A DNA stretch of 64,000 bases from Neorhizobium populisoli (GCF_019430945.1 NZ_JAHYCB010000001.1:744001-808000); one strand, 5' to 3'; positions 36,563-47,055 are shown, counted from the stretch's first letter. The notes: generated by a model from the letters alone, not told the origin. Program-made: numbers and translations.

Positions 36563-37483
36563 TCAGATCACGCTTCCATCCTGGGCGCTGACGCGGCTGA
36601 GCGTCTCGCCGTTGCGATAGACGATCTGCAGACCGTGTTCCGGTTCCCAGGCGCAATCGCAGATCAACGAGATATAGATCGAAGGCTCGCCTTCAGTCTG
36701 GTCTCGGGTGATCTGTAGCGCCTGGCAATCGACGAAGCGCCAGATGCCGGAAGCGTCGGTCATTTCCGCCATCTGCCTGTCCTCGTCGGTTTCCGCACCA
36801 ACCGCTTCCAGGAACTCGCGGCAGTTATCGAGAACCAACGGCGCCGCGGCATCGCGATCCTCGGCCTTGAGGGCGAGGAAATTCCGCATGGCCATATCGA
36901 TTGCGGCGACATCATCGCCAGAGATATCGAAGAGCTGCGTTTCGACGCTTTTTCCATCGAAATAAGGAATGGCGATCTTTTTCGCCTCCCAGATATCGCC
37001 GAACTCATCCGGTTTTATTCTGCCGAGCGTTTTCGAGGTGAAAGCCTTCGGCCTGATCCGCGCGACCGGCACGTTAAATTCATTGGTCAGGCCGTCGAAT
37101 GCGGCAAGGCGCTCCGCCTCGGTCCTCCCGGTCCATTCGATCATCTTCTGGCCGAGTTCCTGCATATTGGTCTTTATCGTTCCGTTTTCCGTATCGATTT
37201 CGAAAAACACGACGGGATCGATCGCCACTATTCGCAATGCCCGGTATTCATGGCTGGCGGGGATGTGGAAATGGATTTCCGAGAACATCTCGCCGACCTT
37301 CAGAACATATCCGATCTCGCCGCCGGGATCCGGTCTGGCGTTCCATTGGGGATGCGATGGGAGGATGGCTGCGAGGATCTTTCTGTCCCTGTCGCAACAT
37401 GAAAGCGGTGTGGTGCCCAGGAACTCGGCCATCGCATCGGGCTCGCCTTCGAGAATATCCTGCAGGACGATCTGTGCTTCCAT
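36563..37483 (-). CDS. Hypothetical protein with a DUF6985-like C-terminal domain
   Basis: This protein has 306 residues from the chosen ATG (37481-37483); an ATG seven codons upstream is also possible. The C-terminal half (AIPYFDGKSVETQLF, AEDRDAAAPLVLDNCREFL, then SIYISLICDCAWEPEHGLQ and an ending DGSVI) resembles the DUF6985 domain as I recall it, seen in immunity-like proteins near polymorphic toxins. The N-terminal half is unrecognised. No toxin gene is adjacent. It converges with purF. Confidence in function is low; the gene itself looks real by codon pattern. Confidence 0.7.
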   Translation of the reverse strand: MEAQIVLQDILEGEPDAMAEFLGTTPLSCCDRDRKILAAILPSHPQWNARPDPGGEIGYVLKVGEMFSEIHFHIPASHEYRALRIVAIDPVVFFEIDTENGTIKTNMQELGQKMIEWTGRTEAERLAAFDGLTNEFNVPVARIRPKAFTSKTLGRIKPDEFGDIWEAKKIAIPYFDGKSVETQLFDISGDDVAAIDMAMRNFLALKAEDRDAAAPLVLDNCREFLEAVGAETDEDRQMAEMTDASGIWRFVDCQALQITRDQTEGEPSIYISLICDCAWEPEHGLQIVYRNGETLSRVSAQDGSVI

Positions 37484-37680
37484 GCCGTTCTCGTCTCTCC
37501 CCATGAAAAGTTCGAAGGCAATGTGGGGCTCGCAAGGCGGGCAGCAAGGGTTCGAGTTCGCCTGTTCCACAGGTTGAAGACTTGCGCCGGTCCAAAGCCT
37601 GTGACAATCGTCGGGACAAGACAGCAACCGACATGGCGGCCTGTGGAATATCCACGCATCGCCCAGGATGGAAAGAACGC

Positions 37681-38421
37681 ATGAGCATCGATCTTAAAGG
37701 CCGGATCGCGCTGGTGACCGGCGCATCGCGCGGCATCGGCTATTTCACCGCACTCGCCCTTGCCAAGGCCGGCGCGCATGTGATCGCGACCGCCCGCACG
37801 GTCGGCGGCCTGGAAGAACTCGACGATGCGATCAAGGCGGTCGGCGGTACCGCCACGCTCGTTCCGTTCGATATTACCGACATGGCGGCGATCGACCGTC
37901 TCGGTGCCTCGATCTTCGAACGCTGGGGCAAGCTCGACATTCTCGTCGCCAATGCCGGCATCCTCGGCGTCATCTCGCCGCTCGGTCATATCGAGGCGAA
38001 GGTGTTCGACAAGGTGATGCTGACCAACGTAACCGCCACCTGGCGGCTGATCCGCTCGGTCGAGCCGCTGCTGACCAAGTCGGATGCCGGCCGCGCGCTG
38101 ATCCTGTCCTCCGGTGTCGCCTCCAAGGCTCCGGCCTTCTGGGGTGCCTATTCGATCTCCAAGGCTGCCGTCGAGAACATGGCCCGTATCTGGGCCGCAG
38201 AGACCGACCATACGTCGCTCAAGGTAAACATCATCAATCCCGGCGCCACCCGCACGGCGATGCGTGCCCAGGCCGTGCCGGGCGAAGACCCGGAAACCCT
38301 GCCGCATCCGTCCGAAGTCGCGGAAAAGATCCTTTTCCTCGCCTCCCCCGATCTGCAGGACAGCGGCCGGCTGTTCGTGGTGCGCGACAACAAGTTCGTG
38401 GATTTCCGGGCGCCGGAGTGA
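37681..38421 (+). CDS. SDR-family oxidoreductase (YciK-like)
   Basis: This is a 246-residue short-chain dehydrogenase. TGASRGIG binds NAD(P), VANAG replaces NNAG, and YSISK carries the catalytic Tyr and Lys with Ser in LILSSG. The ATG at 37681 has GGAAAG upstream. A purF-adjacent SDR is common in rhizobia; the DUF6985-like gene lies between them here. The substrate is unknown. Confidence 0.9.
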   Translation: MSIDLKGRIALVTGASRGIGYFTALALAKAGAHVIATARTVGGLEELDDAIKAVGGTATLVPFDITDMAAIDRLGASIFERWGKLDILVANAGILGVISPLGHIEAKVFDKVMLTNVTATWRLIRSVEPLLTKSDAGRALILSSGVASKAPAFWGAYSISKAAVENMARIWAAETDHTSLKVNIINPGATRTAMRAQAVPGEDPETLPHPSEVAEKILFLASPDLQDSGRLFVVRDNKFVDFRAPE

Positions 38422-38442
38422 GCTTCAACCTTTGTTGAAGCT
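38421..38442. terminator. Perfect 9-bp hairpin between convergent genes
   Basis: AGCTTCAAC (38421-38429) and GTTGAAGCT (38434-38442) form a perfect stem with a 4-nt loop. It starts on the last base of the SDR stop and overlaps the stop codon of the convergent gene. There is no long T tract on either side, so it may work as an mRNA end-protecting structure as much as a terminator. Confidence 0.5.
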
Positions 38443-39016
38443 AAGCAATCCTTTCCACTCGGCATTTCTGGCATAATGGATAGGTTTCCAGGAACGTCGT
38501 CAGCCGATCGTGCATGACGGAGAAGTCCGTACCGTACATATAGAGCGCGGTCTCTTGCGCTCCCTGCCAATGGCTGCTGACTCGACCCACGCCCTCCAGC
38601 AAGCGGTTGCACTCTCGGTAGACATGATTTGAGTCGCAGGTCGTATAGATATCTCGTGGCAAATCGGTTCCATTCAGGTAGAGGCCTAACCCGTGCTGAC
38701 GGCCAAATTCGACGACCGTTTGGTCCGGAAGCCGTAGACGAGACCCCACCGGCGCAAGCATTGCTTCGAATGCCCGCGTGACCGTCGCCGCAATCTCGGC
38801 GGAGAGATCATCGACTTCGATATCGATATCCTCTGGCTCCCCTTCATTTGTCATCAATGTACCACCGCCGACGACGCGGATATTCAACCCCAATCTTTTC
38901 ATGGTGTCGTCGAATGCATCTTCGATTTCCCCTCTGTCGAGCGGCTGCAGCCGAGCGTTCAATGTTGCCACAAGCATGGGTTTCGTCTTGGGCTTTTTTG
39001 AAAATAATCCGAACAT
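38441..39016 (-). CDS. Unrecognised 191-residue protein
   Basis: I do not recognise the family. The N-terminus is MFGLFSKKPKTKP, often seen in small cytoplasmic bacterial proteins. The middle is acidic (EGEPEDIDIEVDDLSAEI), and the C-terminus has a CxxC (PLCQKCRVERIA) that could bind metal. There is no signal peptide or membrane helix. Size, acidity and isolated position next to other orphans resemble immunity proteins, but this is only an impression. Confidence 0.7.
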   Translation of the reverse strand: MFGLFSKKPKTKPMLVATLNARLQPLDRGEIEDAFDDTMKRLGLNIRVVGGGTLMTNEGEPEDIDIEVDDLSAEIAATVTRAFEAMLAPVGSRLRLPDQTVVEFGRQHGLGLYLNGTDLPRDIYTTCDSNHVYRECNRLLEGVGRVSSHWQGAQETALYMYGTDFSVMHDRLTTFLETYPLCQKCRVERIA

Positions 39017-39067
39017 CGGCCTGCCTGAAGGTTGCGAAACACAACCTGTATTCGGACGCTGTTGAGG

Positions 39068-39487
39068 TCAAGCTTTAACGTCCGTATTGTCGTTCGAAGC
39101 CCCATTTGCCTTTTCACTCAGCCGATCGGCATGGCTGCGCAAACTGTCGCTCAGCTTGCGCAATTGCTCCTCATCCAGCTTCTCGATACCGATGAATTCG
39201 TTGGCGGCGTGGCTTGAGAGGATGAGTTCGTCCAGTTTCGTCTGCACCGCTTCGCTGTCGCGGTTCTGGGAATTCTGCAGCACGAAGACCATCAGGAAGG
39301 TGATGATCGTCGTGCCGGTATTGATCACCAGCTGCCAGGTTTCCGAAAAACCGAAAAAGGGGCCGCTGATCCCCCATATCAGGACAAGCACGAAAGCCGC
39401 CACGAAGGTGACCGGCTTGCCGGCCCACGCCGAGACGGTGCTGGAGAAGATATCGAAGATGTTGTGGTGCTTTTGCTGGCTGGCCAT
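39068..39487 (-). CDS. Low-affinity iron permease family protein
   Basis: This is a 139-residue protein with two membrane segments (about 20-45 and 50-70). The conserved segment STVSAWAGKPVTFVAAF, then VLVLIWGISGPFFGFSETWQ and FVLQNSQNRDSEAVQTKLDEL, matches the bacterial Iron_permease family. The C-terminus is charged and probably helical. The ATG at 39485-39487 starts MASQQKHHNIFDIF; a longer N-terminal extension is possible but not family-like. Iron transport by bacterial members is not well proven. Confidence 0.82.
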   Translation of the reverse strand: MASQQKHHNIFDIFSSTVSAWAGKPVTFVAAFVLVLIWGISGPFFGFSETWQLVINTGTTIITFLMVFVLQNSQNRDSEAVQTKLDELILSSHAANEFIGIEKLDEEQLRKLSDSLRSHADRLSEKANGASNDNTDVKA

Positions 39488-39683
39488 GTGCTGCACATCC
39501 GGTAGGCGGATCGGTGCAGAATAACGTGCGATCTGCGAGAATGATCCGCGCAAAGACCGATAGTCATATTCCCGCATCAATGCCAATCGGACGTTCCGAT
39601 AGTCATATATAAAATCGCGATTTCCGCTATGCTGAAGTGCCTGCGATAGAGCGCAGGACTTTCATTTCCTGGGGGAAATTCCA

Positions 39684-40064
39684 ATGCGAAATATTGCCTT
39701 CTATTTCTTCGCCGCCGCGGTGCTCTGTGTCACCTGCGGCATGTTCTGGGGCATTCACATGGCGATCTCCGGCGATCACACCATGGCGCCGGCGCACGCG
39801 CACCTGAACCTAGTCGGCTGGACGACAATGGGCCTGTTCGGGCTCTATTACACCGTGACGCCGGCAGCCGCCGAAACGACGCTGGCCAAGGCGCATTTCG
39901 GCTTCGCCGTACTCGGTGTCCTCTGTATCGTGCCGGGCATCGCGCTTGCCGTCTGGGGCAGCGGCGAGGCGCTGGCCGCGATCGGCTCGATCCTGACCGT
40001 CATCTCCATGCTGATCTTCCTCGTCACCGTCTTCAGGAACGGCATCGGCCGCAGGACTGCGTAA
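39684..40064 (+). CDS. Small four-helix membrane protein with HAHLNLVGW motif
   Basis: This is a 126-residue protein with four hydrophobic segments. The motif APAHAHLNLVGWTTMGLFGLYY looks like the heme-ligand helix region of cytochrome oxidase/NorB subunit I (HxHLNxxGW), cut down to a minimal bundle. It may bind heme or be a relic of such a fold; no oxidase genes are near. GGGGGAAA precedes the ATG. A 9-bp stem-loop follows the stop. Confidence 0.8.
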   Translation: MRNIAFYFFAAAVLCVTCGMFWGIHMAISGDHTMAPAHAHLNLVGWTTMGLFGLYYTVTPAAAETTLAKAHFGFAVLGVLCIVPGIALAVWGSGEALAAIGSILTVISMLIFLVTVFRNGIGRRTA

Positions 40065-40074
40065 TATCGCATCC

Positions 40075-40115
40075 GGCGCGGGCGGAAGGCCTTGACCAAA
40101 GCCCCTGCCCGCGCC
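40075..40115 (+). terminator. Stem-loop after the four-helix membrane protein
   Basis: GGCGCGGGC (40075-40083) and GCCCGCGCC (40107-40115) are perfect 9-bp arms around a 23-nt loop. There is no T tract, so this is a weak terminator candidate. Confidence 0.4.
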
Positions 40116-40288
40116 ATAAACCTGCGCATGAAAACGGCGATTTCCATTTGTGGGATCATTATTCGCTAGCGTTCGCGCTGGCCCGGCCGTTTTCGTCTCT
40201 CGAAAAGCCTTGAAGACAAACGACCCGGTCCGGCCGGACAGTTGGCGTGCGAAACTTTGGCGCCGCGCAGGTTTTTGGGAGACTACCG

Positions 40289-41674
40289 ATGAGCTTTTCG
40301 CTCAAGCTCTACAACACGCTGACCAGAGAAAAACAGGCGTTTTCGCCGATCGATGCCACCAATGTGCGCATGTATGTCTGCGGCCCGACGGTCTATGACT
40401 ATGCCCATATCGGCAATGCCCGCCCGGCAATCGTCTTCGATACGCTCTACCGGTTGCTTCGGCATGTCTATGGTGAGAACCACGTCACCTATGCCCGCAA
40501 CATCACCGACGTGGACGACAAGATCAACGCCCGAGCCCTCAGGGATCATCCCGGCCTGCCGCTCAACGACGCGATCCGTCTCGTGACGGAAAAGACCGAG
40601 ACGCAGTATCACGAGGATACGACAGCGCTCGGCTGCCTGACGCCGACTGTCGAGCCGCGCGCCACCGACAATATTCCGCAGATGATCGACATCATCGAGA
40701 AGCTGATCGCCCGCGGCCATGCCTATGTGGCGGCAAGTGAAGTGCTGTTCGATACAAAGTCGATGCTGGATTATGGCCAGCTTTCCAAACGGCCGCTCGA
40801 CGAGCAGCAGGCCGGCGCCCGCGTGGCGGTCGATGCCCACAAGAAAAACCCCGGCGACTTCGTGCTTTGGAAGCTTTCCTCTCACAACGAACCCGGCTGG
40901 GAAAGCCCCTGGGGACGCGGCCGGCCGGGCTGGCATATCGAATGCTCGGCGATGAGCCAGCGTTATCTCGGCGAAGTGTTCGACATCCATGGCGGCGGGC
41001 TGGACCTGATCTTCCCGCACCATGAGAACGAGATCGCCCAGTCGCGTTGCGCGCATGGCACGCAGGTGATGGCGAATGTCTGGATGCATAATGGCTTCGT
41101 GCAGGTCGAAGGCCGCAAGATGTCGAAGTCCGACGGCAATTTCATCACCATCTACGACCTTCTGCACACCGAAACCTTCGGCGGCCGCCAATGGCCGGGC
41201 GAAGTGCTGCGGCTTGCCATGCTGATGACCCATTATCGCGAGCCGATCGACTTTTCGCTGAAGCGGCTGGAAGAAGCAGAGCGCCTCATCGCCAAGTGGC
41301 CGGCAGCGGAAGTTTCCGGCGCCGCACCCTGCGATACCGTCCTCAATGCGCTTGCCGACGATCTCAACACGGTCGCGGCCGTGCAGGCTCTGCATGCGCT
41401 GGCGCAGGAAGCCAATGTCGATGCGATGGTTCTGCCGGTTTTTGCCGCCAGCGCCGCCCTGCTGGGCGTCCTGCCGAAAAAGGCGGAGATCGACCAGGCC
41501 GTGGCTTCTGCTATCGATACGCTGGTCGAGATGCGGCTCGAAATGCTGAAGGCCAAGAACTTCCCGGAAGCCGACCGCATCCGCAACGAACTGTCCGAAA
41601 AAGGCATCCAGCTGAAGGACGGCAAGGATGCGGCGACCGGAGAACGCGTGACGACCTGGGAATTGAAGCGTTAA
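40289..41674 (+). CDS. cysS: Cysteinyl-tRNA synthetase
   Basis: This is a 461-residue class I synthetase that charges tRNA-Cys. The zinc ligand Cys31 precedes the HIGN motif (40-43), and KMSKS is at 277-281. The zinc-binding GWHIECS and HHENE regions are intact, and a C-terminal helical domain ends TTWELKR. The ATG at 40289 has GGGAG upstream. The length is normal. Confidence 0.96.
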   Translation: MSFSLKLYNTLTREKQAFSPIDATNVRMYVCGPTVYDYAHIGNARPAIVFDTLYRLLRHVYGENHVTYARNITDVDDKINARALRDHPGLPLNDAIRLVTEKTETQYHEDTTALGCLTPTVEPRATDNIPQMIDIIEKLIARGHAYVAASEVLFDTKSMLDYGQLSKRPLDEQQAGARVAVDAHKKNPGDFVLWKLSSHNEPGWESPWGRGRPGWHIECSAMSQRYLGEVFDIHGGGLDLIFPHHENEIAQSRCAHGTQVMANVWMHNGFVQVEGRKMSKSDGNFITIYDLLHTETFGGRQWPGEVLRLAMLMTHYREPIDFSLKRLEEAERLIAKWPAAEVSGAAPCDTVLNALADDLNTVAAVQALHALAQEANVDAMVLPVFAASAALLGVLPKKAEIDQAVASAIDTLVEMRLEMLKAKNFPEADRIRNELSEKGIQLKDGKDAATGERVTTWELKR

Positions 41675-41705
41675 GCTGCACCGTCAAACCTTGGAGGAGG
41701 AACAC

Positions 41706-42092
41706 ATGATCGATCACATGGGCATCAAGGTCGCGGATTTCGACCGCGCCAGGGCTTTCTACGACGCGGCCTTCGCACCGCTCGGCGCCTCGTTCCTCTA
41801 CATGGTGCCGGGGGAATATACCGGCGGCGTCAAGGTCGGTGGGTATGGCCGGGAGCGGCCGATCTACTGGCTGCACGAGGCAGCACCGGCCGAGGGACAT
41901 TCGCAGCATGTGGCGTTTTCGGCGCGCAATCGTGGTGAAGTCGATGCGTTTTACGCGGCAGCACTCGCGGCCGGCGGACGCGATAACGGCGCGCCGGGGC
42001 TGCGGGCGCATTACCATCCGAATTACTACGGGGCGTTTGTGTTCGATCCGGACGGCAATAATATCGAGGCGGTTTGCCATTCGGCGGAATAG
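41706..42092 (+). CDS. VOC-family (glyoxalase/dioxygenase-like) protein
   Basis: This is a 128-residue protein with the paired beta-alpha-beta-beta-beta fold of the vicinal oxygen chelate family: MIDHMGIKVADFDRARAFYDA at the start and FVFDPDGNNIEAVCH at the end, the latter with a conserved metal-ligand Glu. GGAGGAGG lies before the ATG. It is 31 nt after cysS. Substrates in this family vary too widely to infer one. Confidence 0.9.
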   Translation: MIDHMGIKVADFDRARAFYDAAFAPLGASFLYMVPGEYTGGVKVGGYGRERPIYWLHEAAPAEGHSQHVAFSARNRGEVDAFYAAALAAGGRDNGAPGLRAHYHPNYYGAFVFDPDGNNIEAVCHSAE

Positions 42093-42396
42093 GCGCGTCT
42101 AGACCAGCACGGTGATGGATTTGGTGACTGTCGATACCCCCCTCTGCCCTGCCGGGCATCTCCCCCTCAAGGGGGAAGATTGGCTGGGCGTGCCGGTTTC
42201 CCGATATCTCGATCTGTCGTCGCCGGCTCAAGCATTCAGCATATTTTCCATGGACACAATCAACGTCCTATCGGCGATTGCGACTCTGGATGCAGGCAGA
42301 CGCGCTTGCTACTATCCAATCTCCCCCCTTGAGGGGGAGATGTCCGGCAGGACAGAGGGGGGTAAGCCCAGGGTAAAGCGCCACAAGGAGCATGAC
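42093..42396. other. 304-nt intergenic region holding an inverted repeat pair
   Basis: Between the VOC gene and the DUF559 gene the sequence is dominated by two inverted copies of a palindromic repeat (listed separately) and about 130 nt between them. I see no convincing gene; an open frame running through it from 42112 reads repeat-derived peptide and joins the DUF559 frame. Confidence 0.6.
42135..42361. repeat. Inverted pair of about 47-bp palindromic intergenic repeats
   Basis: The left copy (42135-42182) and right copy (42315-42361) are near-identical reverse complements. Each contains its own stem CCCCCTCAAGGGGGA and a CTGCCGGGCAT-type segment, and 132 nt separate them. The composition resembles rhizobial intergenic mosaic elements, but I have not compared it with any database. 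Confidence 0.8.
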
Positions 42397-42765
42397 ATGC
42401 CACATGCCTCCGTACCTCCTAAGAGCCGAGCGAATGCGCGCCGGATGCGGAAAGTCTTGACCGAGGCTGAACTAAAGCTCTGGAACGAGTTACGCGCACA
42501 TCGACTGATGGGATTGAGTTTCCGCAGGCAGCTTCCGATTGCTGGTTACATCGCTGATTTCGCCTGTCCCGCCCGAAAGCTCATCATTGAACTCGATGGT
42601 TCCCAGCACGGCGAAGATAGCGGTGCCACCTACGATGCCATCCGTACCGCGCACCTGGAGAAGCTCGGCTGGACGATCCTCCGCTTCTGGAACGACGACG
42701 TCCTCAAAGACATCGACAATGTCTGCCTGCATATCGTCACAACCGTCGAGGAGCCCCGTCCATGA
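42397..42765 (+). CDS. DUF559 endonuclease-like protein
   Basis: This is a 123-residue protein of the DUF559 family. It has a basic N-terminal helix (RANARRMRKVLTEAELKLW) and a PD-(D/E)xK-like core in which IADFAC and IIELDGSQH supply the acidic residues, followed by the LGWTILRFWNDDVL ending. AAGGAG precedes the ATG at 42397. It probably acts on DNA, but its function is not established. Its stop overlaps the next start (ATGA). Confidence 0.88.
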   Translation: MPHASVPPKSRANARRMRKVLTEAELKLWNELRAHRLMGLSFRRQLPIAGYIADFACPARKLIIELDGSQHGEDSGATYDAIRTAHLEKLGWTILRFWNDDVLKDIDNVCLHIVTTVEEPRP

Positions 42766-43253
42766 CCCTCATCCATACCGGCGGATGCCAATGTGGTGCC
42801 GTTCGCTACCGGGCGGAGGGCGAGCTTGGGTTTCCGCATCTTTGCCACTGCCGCATGTGCCAGAAAGCGGCGGGGAATTATTTCATGTCGTTCGGCGGCG
42901 CGATGCGGGAGAATTTCTCCCTTACCCGTGGCGAGCCGGCCTGGTTCCACTCTTCGGAGACGGTGAAGCGCGGGTTTTGCGCCGAATGCGGCACGCCGCT
43001 GTTTTATGATGGCGGCGCGGGGCATATCAGCATCACGCTCGGTTCGCTGGATGATCCGCAGGCCGTCAAGCCGGCGATGCAGACCAATCTTGCCCATAAG
43101 ATGAGCTGGTTCGGCAAGCTCGATACGCTGCAGCACGAGGCCGGCATGGACATGACGGCGGATGAGGAGACGGTGATCCGCGCCAGCACGCGCCAGCATC
43201 CGGATCACGATACCGACCAGTGGCCGCCTCAGGTTTCGGAGGGCAAACCATGA
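42762..43253 (+). CDS. GFA/CENP-V family zinc protein, copy 1
   Basis: This is a 163-residue protein with zinc-ligand motifs GGCQCGAV, CHCRMCQ and CAECGTP, the signature of the glutathione-dependent formaldehyde-activating (GFA) family. Family members are called glutathione S-(hydroxymethyl)transferases, though few have proven activity. It is the first of three tandem copies and overlaps the DUF559 gene and copy 2 by 4 nt each. The C-terminal HPDHDTDQWPP motif is shared by all three. Confidence 0.92.
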   Translation: MTLIHTGGCQCGAVRYRAEGELGFPHLCHCRMCQKAAGNYFMSFGGAMRENFSLTRGEPAWFHSSETVKRGFCAECGTPLFYDGGAGHISITLGSLDDPQAVKPAMQTNLAHKMSWFGKLDTLQHEAGMDMTADEETVIRASTRQHPDHDTDQWPPQVSEGKP

Positions 43254-43758
43254 CCGAGACCGTCAGGGCCGGCGGCTGCCAATGCGGTGCGATCCGTTTT
43301 CGGCTGGAGGGCGAACCATCGGATTCGTCAATCTGCCATTGCCGCATGTGCCAAAAGGCGTTCGGCGCCTATTACGCGCCGCTGGTCGCGACCGGCGAAG
43401 GTAAGTTTAGCTGGACGCGCGGCACGGTAAAATATTTCCAGTCGTCCAACCATGTGAAGCGCGGCTTCTGCGCCGATTGCGGCACGCCGATGACCTATGA
43501 GGCGGCGGACGGTATCGGCATTTCCGCCGGCAGTTTCGACGATCCGGCCTCGCTGCCGCCCGTCATGCAGTTCGGCATCGAAGGCAAGCTGCCTTTCGTC
43601 GACAGGCTGCACGAACTGCCCGAGCGGCACACGATGGACGATATCGACAAGGCGCCGTTTCTCGGCGACATCGTCTCCTACCAGCATCCCGACCACGATA
43701 CGGATCAATGGCCGCCGGAAAGCGGACACTCGCGACACAGTTCCATGGAGAGCAAAGA

Positions 43759-43762
<4 letters not shown>
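43250..43762 (+). CDS. GFA/CENP-V family zinc protein, copy 2
   Basis: This is a 170-residue second copy, with GGCQCGAI, CHCRMCQ and CADCGTP. It differs from copy 1 in the middle loop and shares the HPDHDTDQWPP end. Start and stop overlap both neighbours by 4 nt (ATGA), so ribosomes can pass along the string. It is closer to copy 3 than to copy 1 around the CADCGTP motif and YFQSS segment. Confidence 0.92.
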
Positions 43763-45191
<1,429 letters not shown>

Positions 45192-45206
45192 CCGCAGCAC
45201 CCTGTG

Positions 45207-45334
45207 GCCCCCTCACCCGGCCTCCGCTTCGCTCGGCCACCCTCTCCCCGAGGGGAGAGGAGGGAATGGAAACGCCGCGGCACTTCCCCTTCTCCTCTCG
45301 GGGAGAAGGTGCCCGAAGGGCGGATGAGGGGGCT
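45207..45334. repeat. Inverted palindromic repeat between pip and cimA
   Basis: The left arm (45207-45261) and right arm (45288-45334) are imperfect reverse complements, each with a CTCTCCCC-GAGGGGAGAG-like core. The unit resembles the repeat at 42.1-42.4 kb in design but differs in sequence. It lies 16 nt after the pip stop and could end its transcript. Confidence 0.75.
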
Positions 45335-45390
45335 CAGCAGAACTCGCCTGCTGATTTTAGAAATACAATACCGCTCCAGGAGGAGCACCC

Positions 45391-47007
45391 ATGACACGCG
45401 AACGCATCTACCTCTTCGACACCACGCTCCGCGACGGACAACAAACACCCGGCGTCGATTTTTCCGTCGAGGACAAGATCGCCATTTCCAACCTCCTGGA
45501 CGACTTCGGCTTCGATTATGTCGAGGGCGGATATCCGGGTGCGAACCCGACTGATACGGCGTTTTTCTCGAAGAAGCGCACCGAAAAGGCGGCTTTCGTC
45601 GCCTTCGGCATGACCAAGCGCGCCGGCATCTCGACCTCCAACGATCCGGGTCTCGCGACGCTCTTGCAGGCGAAGAGCGATGCCATCTGTTTCGTGGCGA
45701 AGAGCTGGGATTATCACGTGCGGGTCGCGCTCGGCTGCACCAATGAGGAAAATATCGACTCCATTCGCGACAGCGTCGAGGCGGCCCGCAATGTCGGGAA
45801 AGAGGCGTTGGTCGATTGCGAGCATTTCTTCGACGGTTACAAGGCCAATCCGGACTATGCGCTCTCCTGCGCCAAGACGGCTTATGATTCCGGCGCCCGC
45901 TGGGTGGTGTTGTGCGACACCAATGGCGGCACGCAACCGAACGAGATCCGCGAGATCGTCGCGGCCGTGATCGCCGCCGGCATCCCGGGCGCCTCGCTCG
46001 GCATCCATGCGCATGACGATACCGGCCAGGCGGTCGCCAATTCGCTGGCTGCGGTCGAGGCAGGCTGTCGGCAGATCCAGGGAACGCTGAACGGCATCGG
46101 CGAGCGCTGCGGCAATGCCAATCTGGTGACGCTGATTGCCACGCTGTGTCTCAAGCCGTTTTATTCCTCCCGCTTCGAGACGGCGATCGATCCCGAGCGG
46201 CTGACGGGGCTGACCAATCTCAGCCACGCTTTCGACGAGCTCTTGAACCGCTCGCCGAACCATCAGGCGCCTTATGTCGGCGCTTCCGCTTTCGCCACCA
46301 AGGCCGGCATTCATGCCTCTGCGCTGCTGAAGGACCCGCGCACCTACGAGCACGTCACCCCCGAAAGCGTCGGCAATTTCCGCAAGGTCATGGTGTCGGA
46401 TCAGGGCGGCAAATCGAACTTCATCAACGCCCTGAAGCGCCGCGGCATCGAGGTCGCCAAGGACGATCCGAAGCTCGACCAGCTGATCTCGATCGTCAAG
46501 GAACGCGAGGCCTCCGGTTATGCCTATGAGGGCGCCGATGCGAGCTTCGAGCTGCTCGCCCGCCGCACGCTCGGCACCATTCCGGAGTTCTTCAAGACCG
46601 AAGGCTTTCGCGTGATGATCGAGCGACGCTTCGACAGTCTCGGCCGCATCAAGATCGTGTCGGAAGCGGTGGTGAAAATCTCGATCGACGGGCAGACGCT
46701 GATGTCGGTCGCCGAAGCCGAAGGTCCGGTCAACGCGCTGGATCTGGCGCTGCGCAAGGATTTCGGCAAATACCAGCACGAGATCGACGACCTCGTGCTC
46801 GCCGACTTCAAGGTGCGTATCCTCAACGGCGGCACCGAGGCGATCACCCGCGTCCTGATCGAATCGACCGACTCGAGCGGCGTGCGCTGGTGGACGGTCG
46901 GCGTGTCGGAAAACATCATCGACGCCTCGTTCCAGGCGCTGATGGACTCGGTCATCTACAAGCTGATGAAGAACCGCGAACTGGCGGGCAAGATCGCCGC
47001 AGAATGA
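45391..47007 (+). CDS. cimA: Citramalate synthase
   Basis: This is a 538-residue LeuA/HMGL-family enzyme condensing pyruvate and acetyl-CoA to (R)-citramalate, an entry to isoleucine synthesis. The catalytic N-terminal barrel has FDTTLRDGQQTPG and the metal histidines in GIHAHDDTGQAVAN. The C-terminal regulatory domain is complete and runs to the end. AGGAGG precedes the ATG. It is assigned as CimA rather than LeuA from the length and the YVEGGYPGANPTD segment. Confidence 0.92.
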   Translation: MTRERIYLFDTTLRDGQQTPGVDFSVEDKIAISNLLDDFGFDYVEGGYPGANPTDTAFFSKKRTEKAAFVAFGMTKRAGISTSNDPGLATLLQAKSDAICFVAKSWDYHVRVALGCTNEENIDSIRDSVEAARNVGKEALVDCEHFFDGYKANPDYALSCAKTAYDSGARWVVLCDTNGGTQPNEIREIVAAVIAAGIPGASLGIHAHDDTGQAVANSLAAVEAGCRQIQGTLNGIGERCGNANLVTLIATLCLKPFYSSRFETAIDPERLTGLTNLSHAFDELLNRSPNHQAPYVGASAFATKAGIHASALLKDPRTYEHVTPESVGNFRKVMVSDQGGKSNFINALKRRGIEVAKDDPKLDQLISIVKEREASGYAYEGADASFELLARRTLGTIPEFFKTEGFRVMIERRFDSLGRIKIVSEAVVKISIDGQTLMSVAEAEGPVNALDLALRKDFGKYQHEIDDLVLADFKVRILNGGTEAITRVLIESTDSSGVRWWTVGVSENIIDASFQALMDSVIYKLMKNRELAGKIAAE

Positions 47008-47014
47008 GATTGGC

Positions 47015-47047
47015 GGAGGACCGTTTGCAAGACCGCAACGGCCCTCC
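47015..47047. terminator. Stem-loop between convergent cimA and the NmrA-like gene
   Basis: GGAGGACCGTT (47015-47025) pairs with AACGGCCCTCC (47037-47047) with one mismatch and an 11-nt loop, centred in the 48-nt gap between the two stops. It is a bidirectional terminator candidate without a clear T tract. Confidence 0.45.
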
Positions 47048-47055
47048 CCGCTAAC

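Noticed and set aside
42112-42396. N-terminal extension of the DUF559 protein from an upstream ATG
   Set aside because: The added residues are translated repeat DNA (for example PLEGEMSGRTEGG), and AAGGAG sits before the ATG at 42397.
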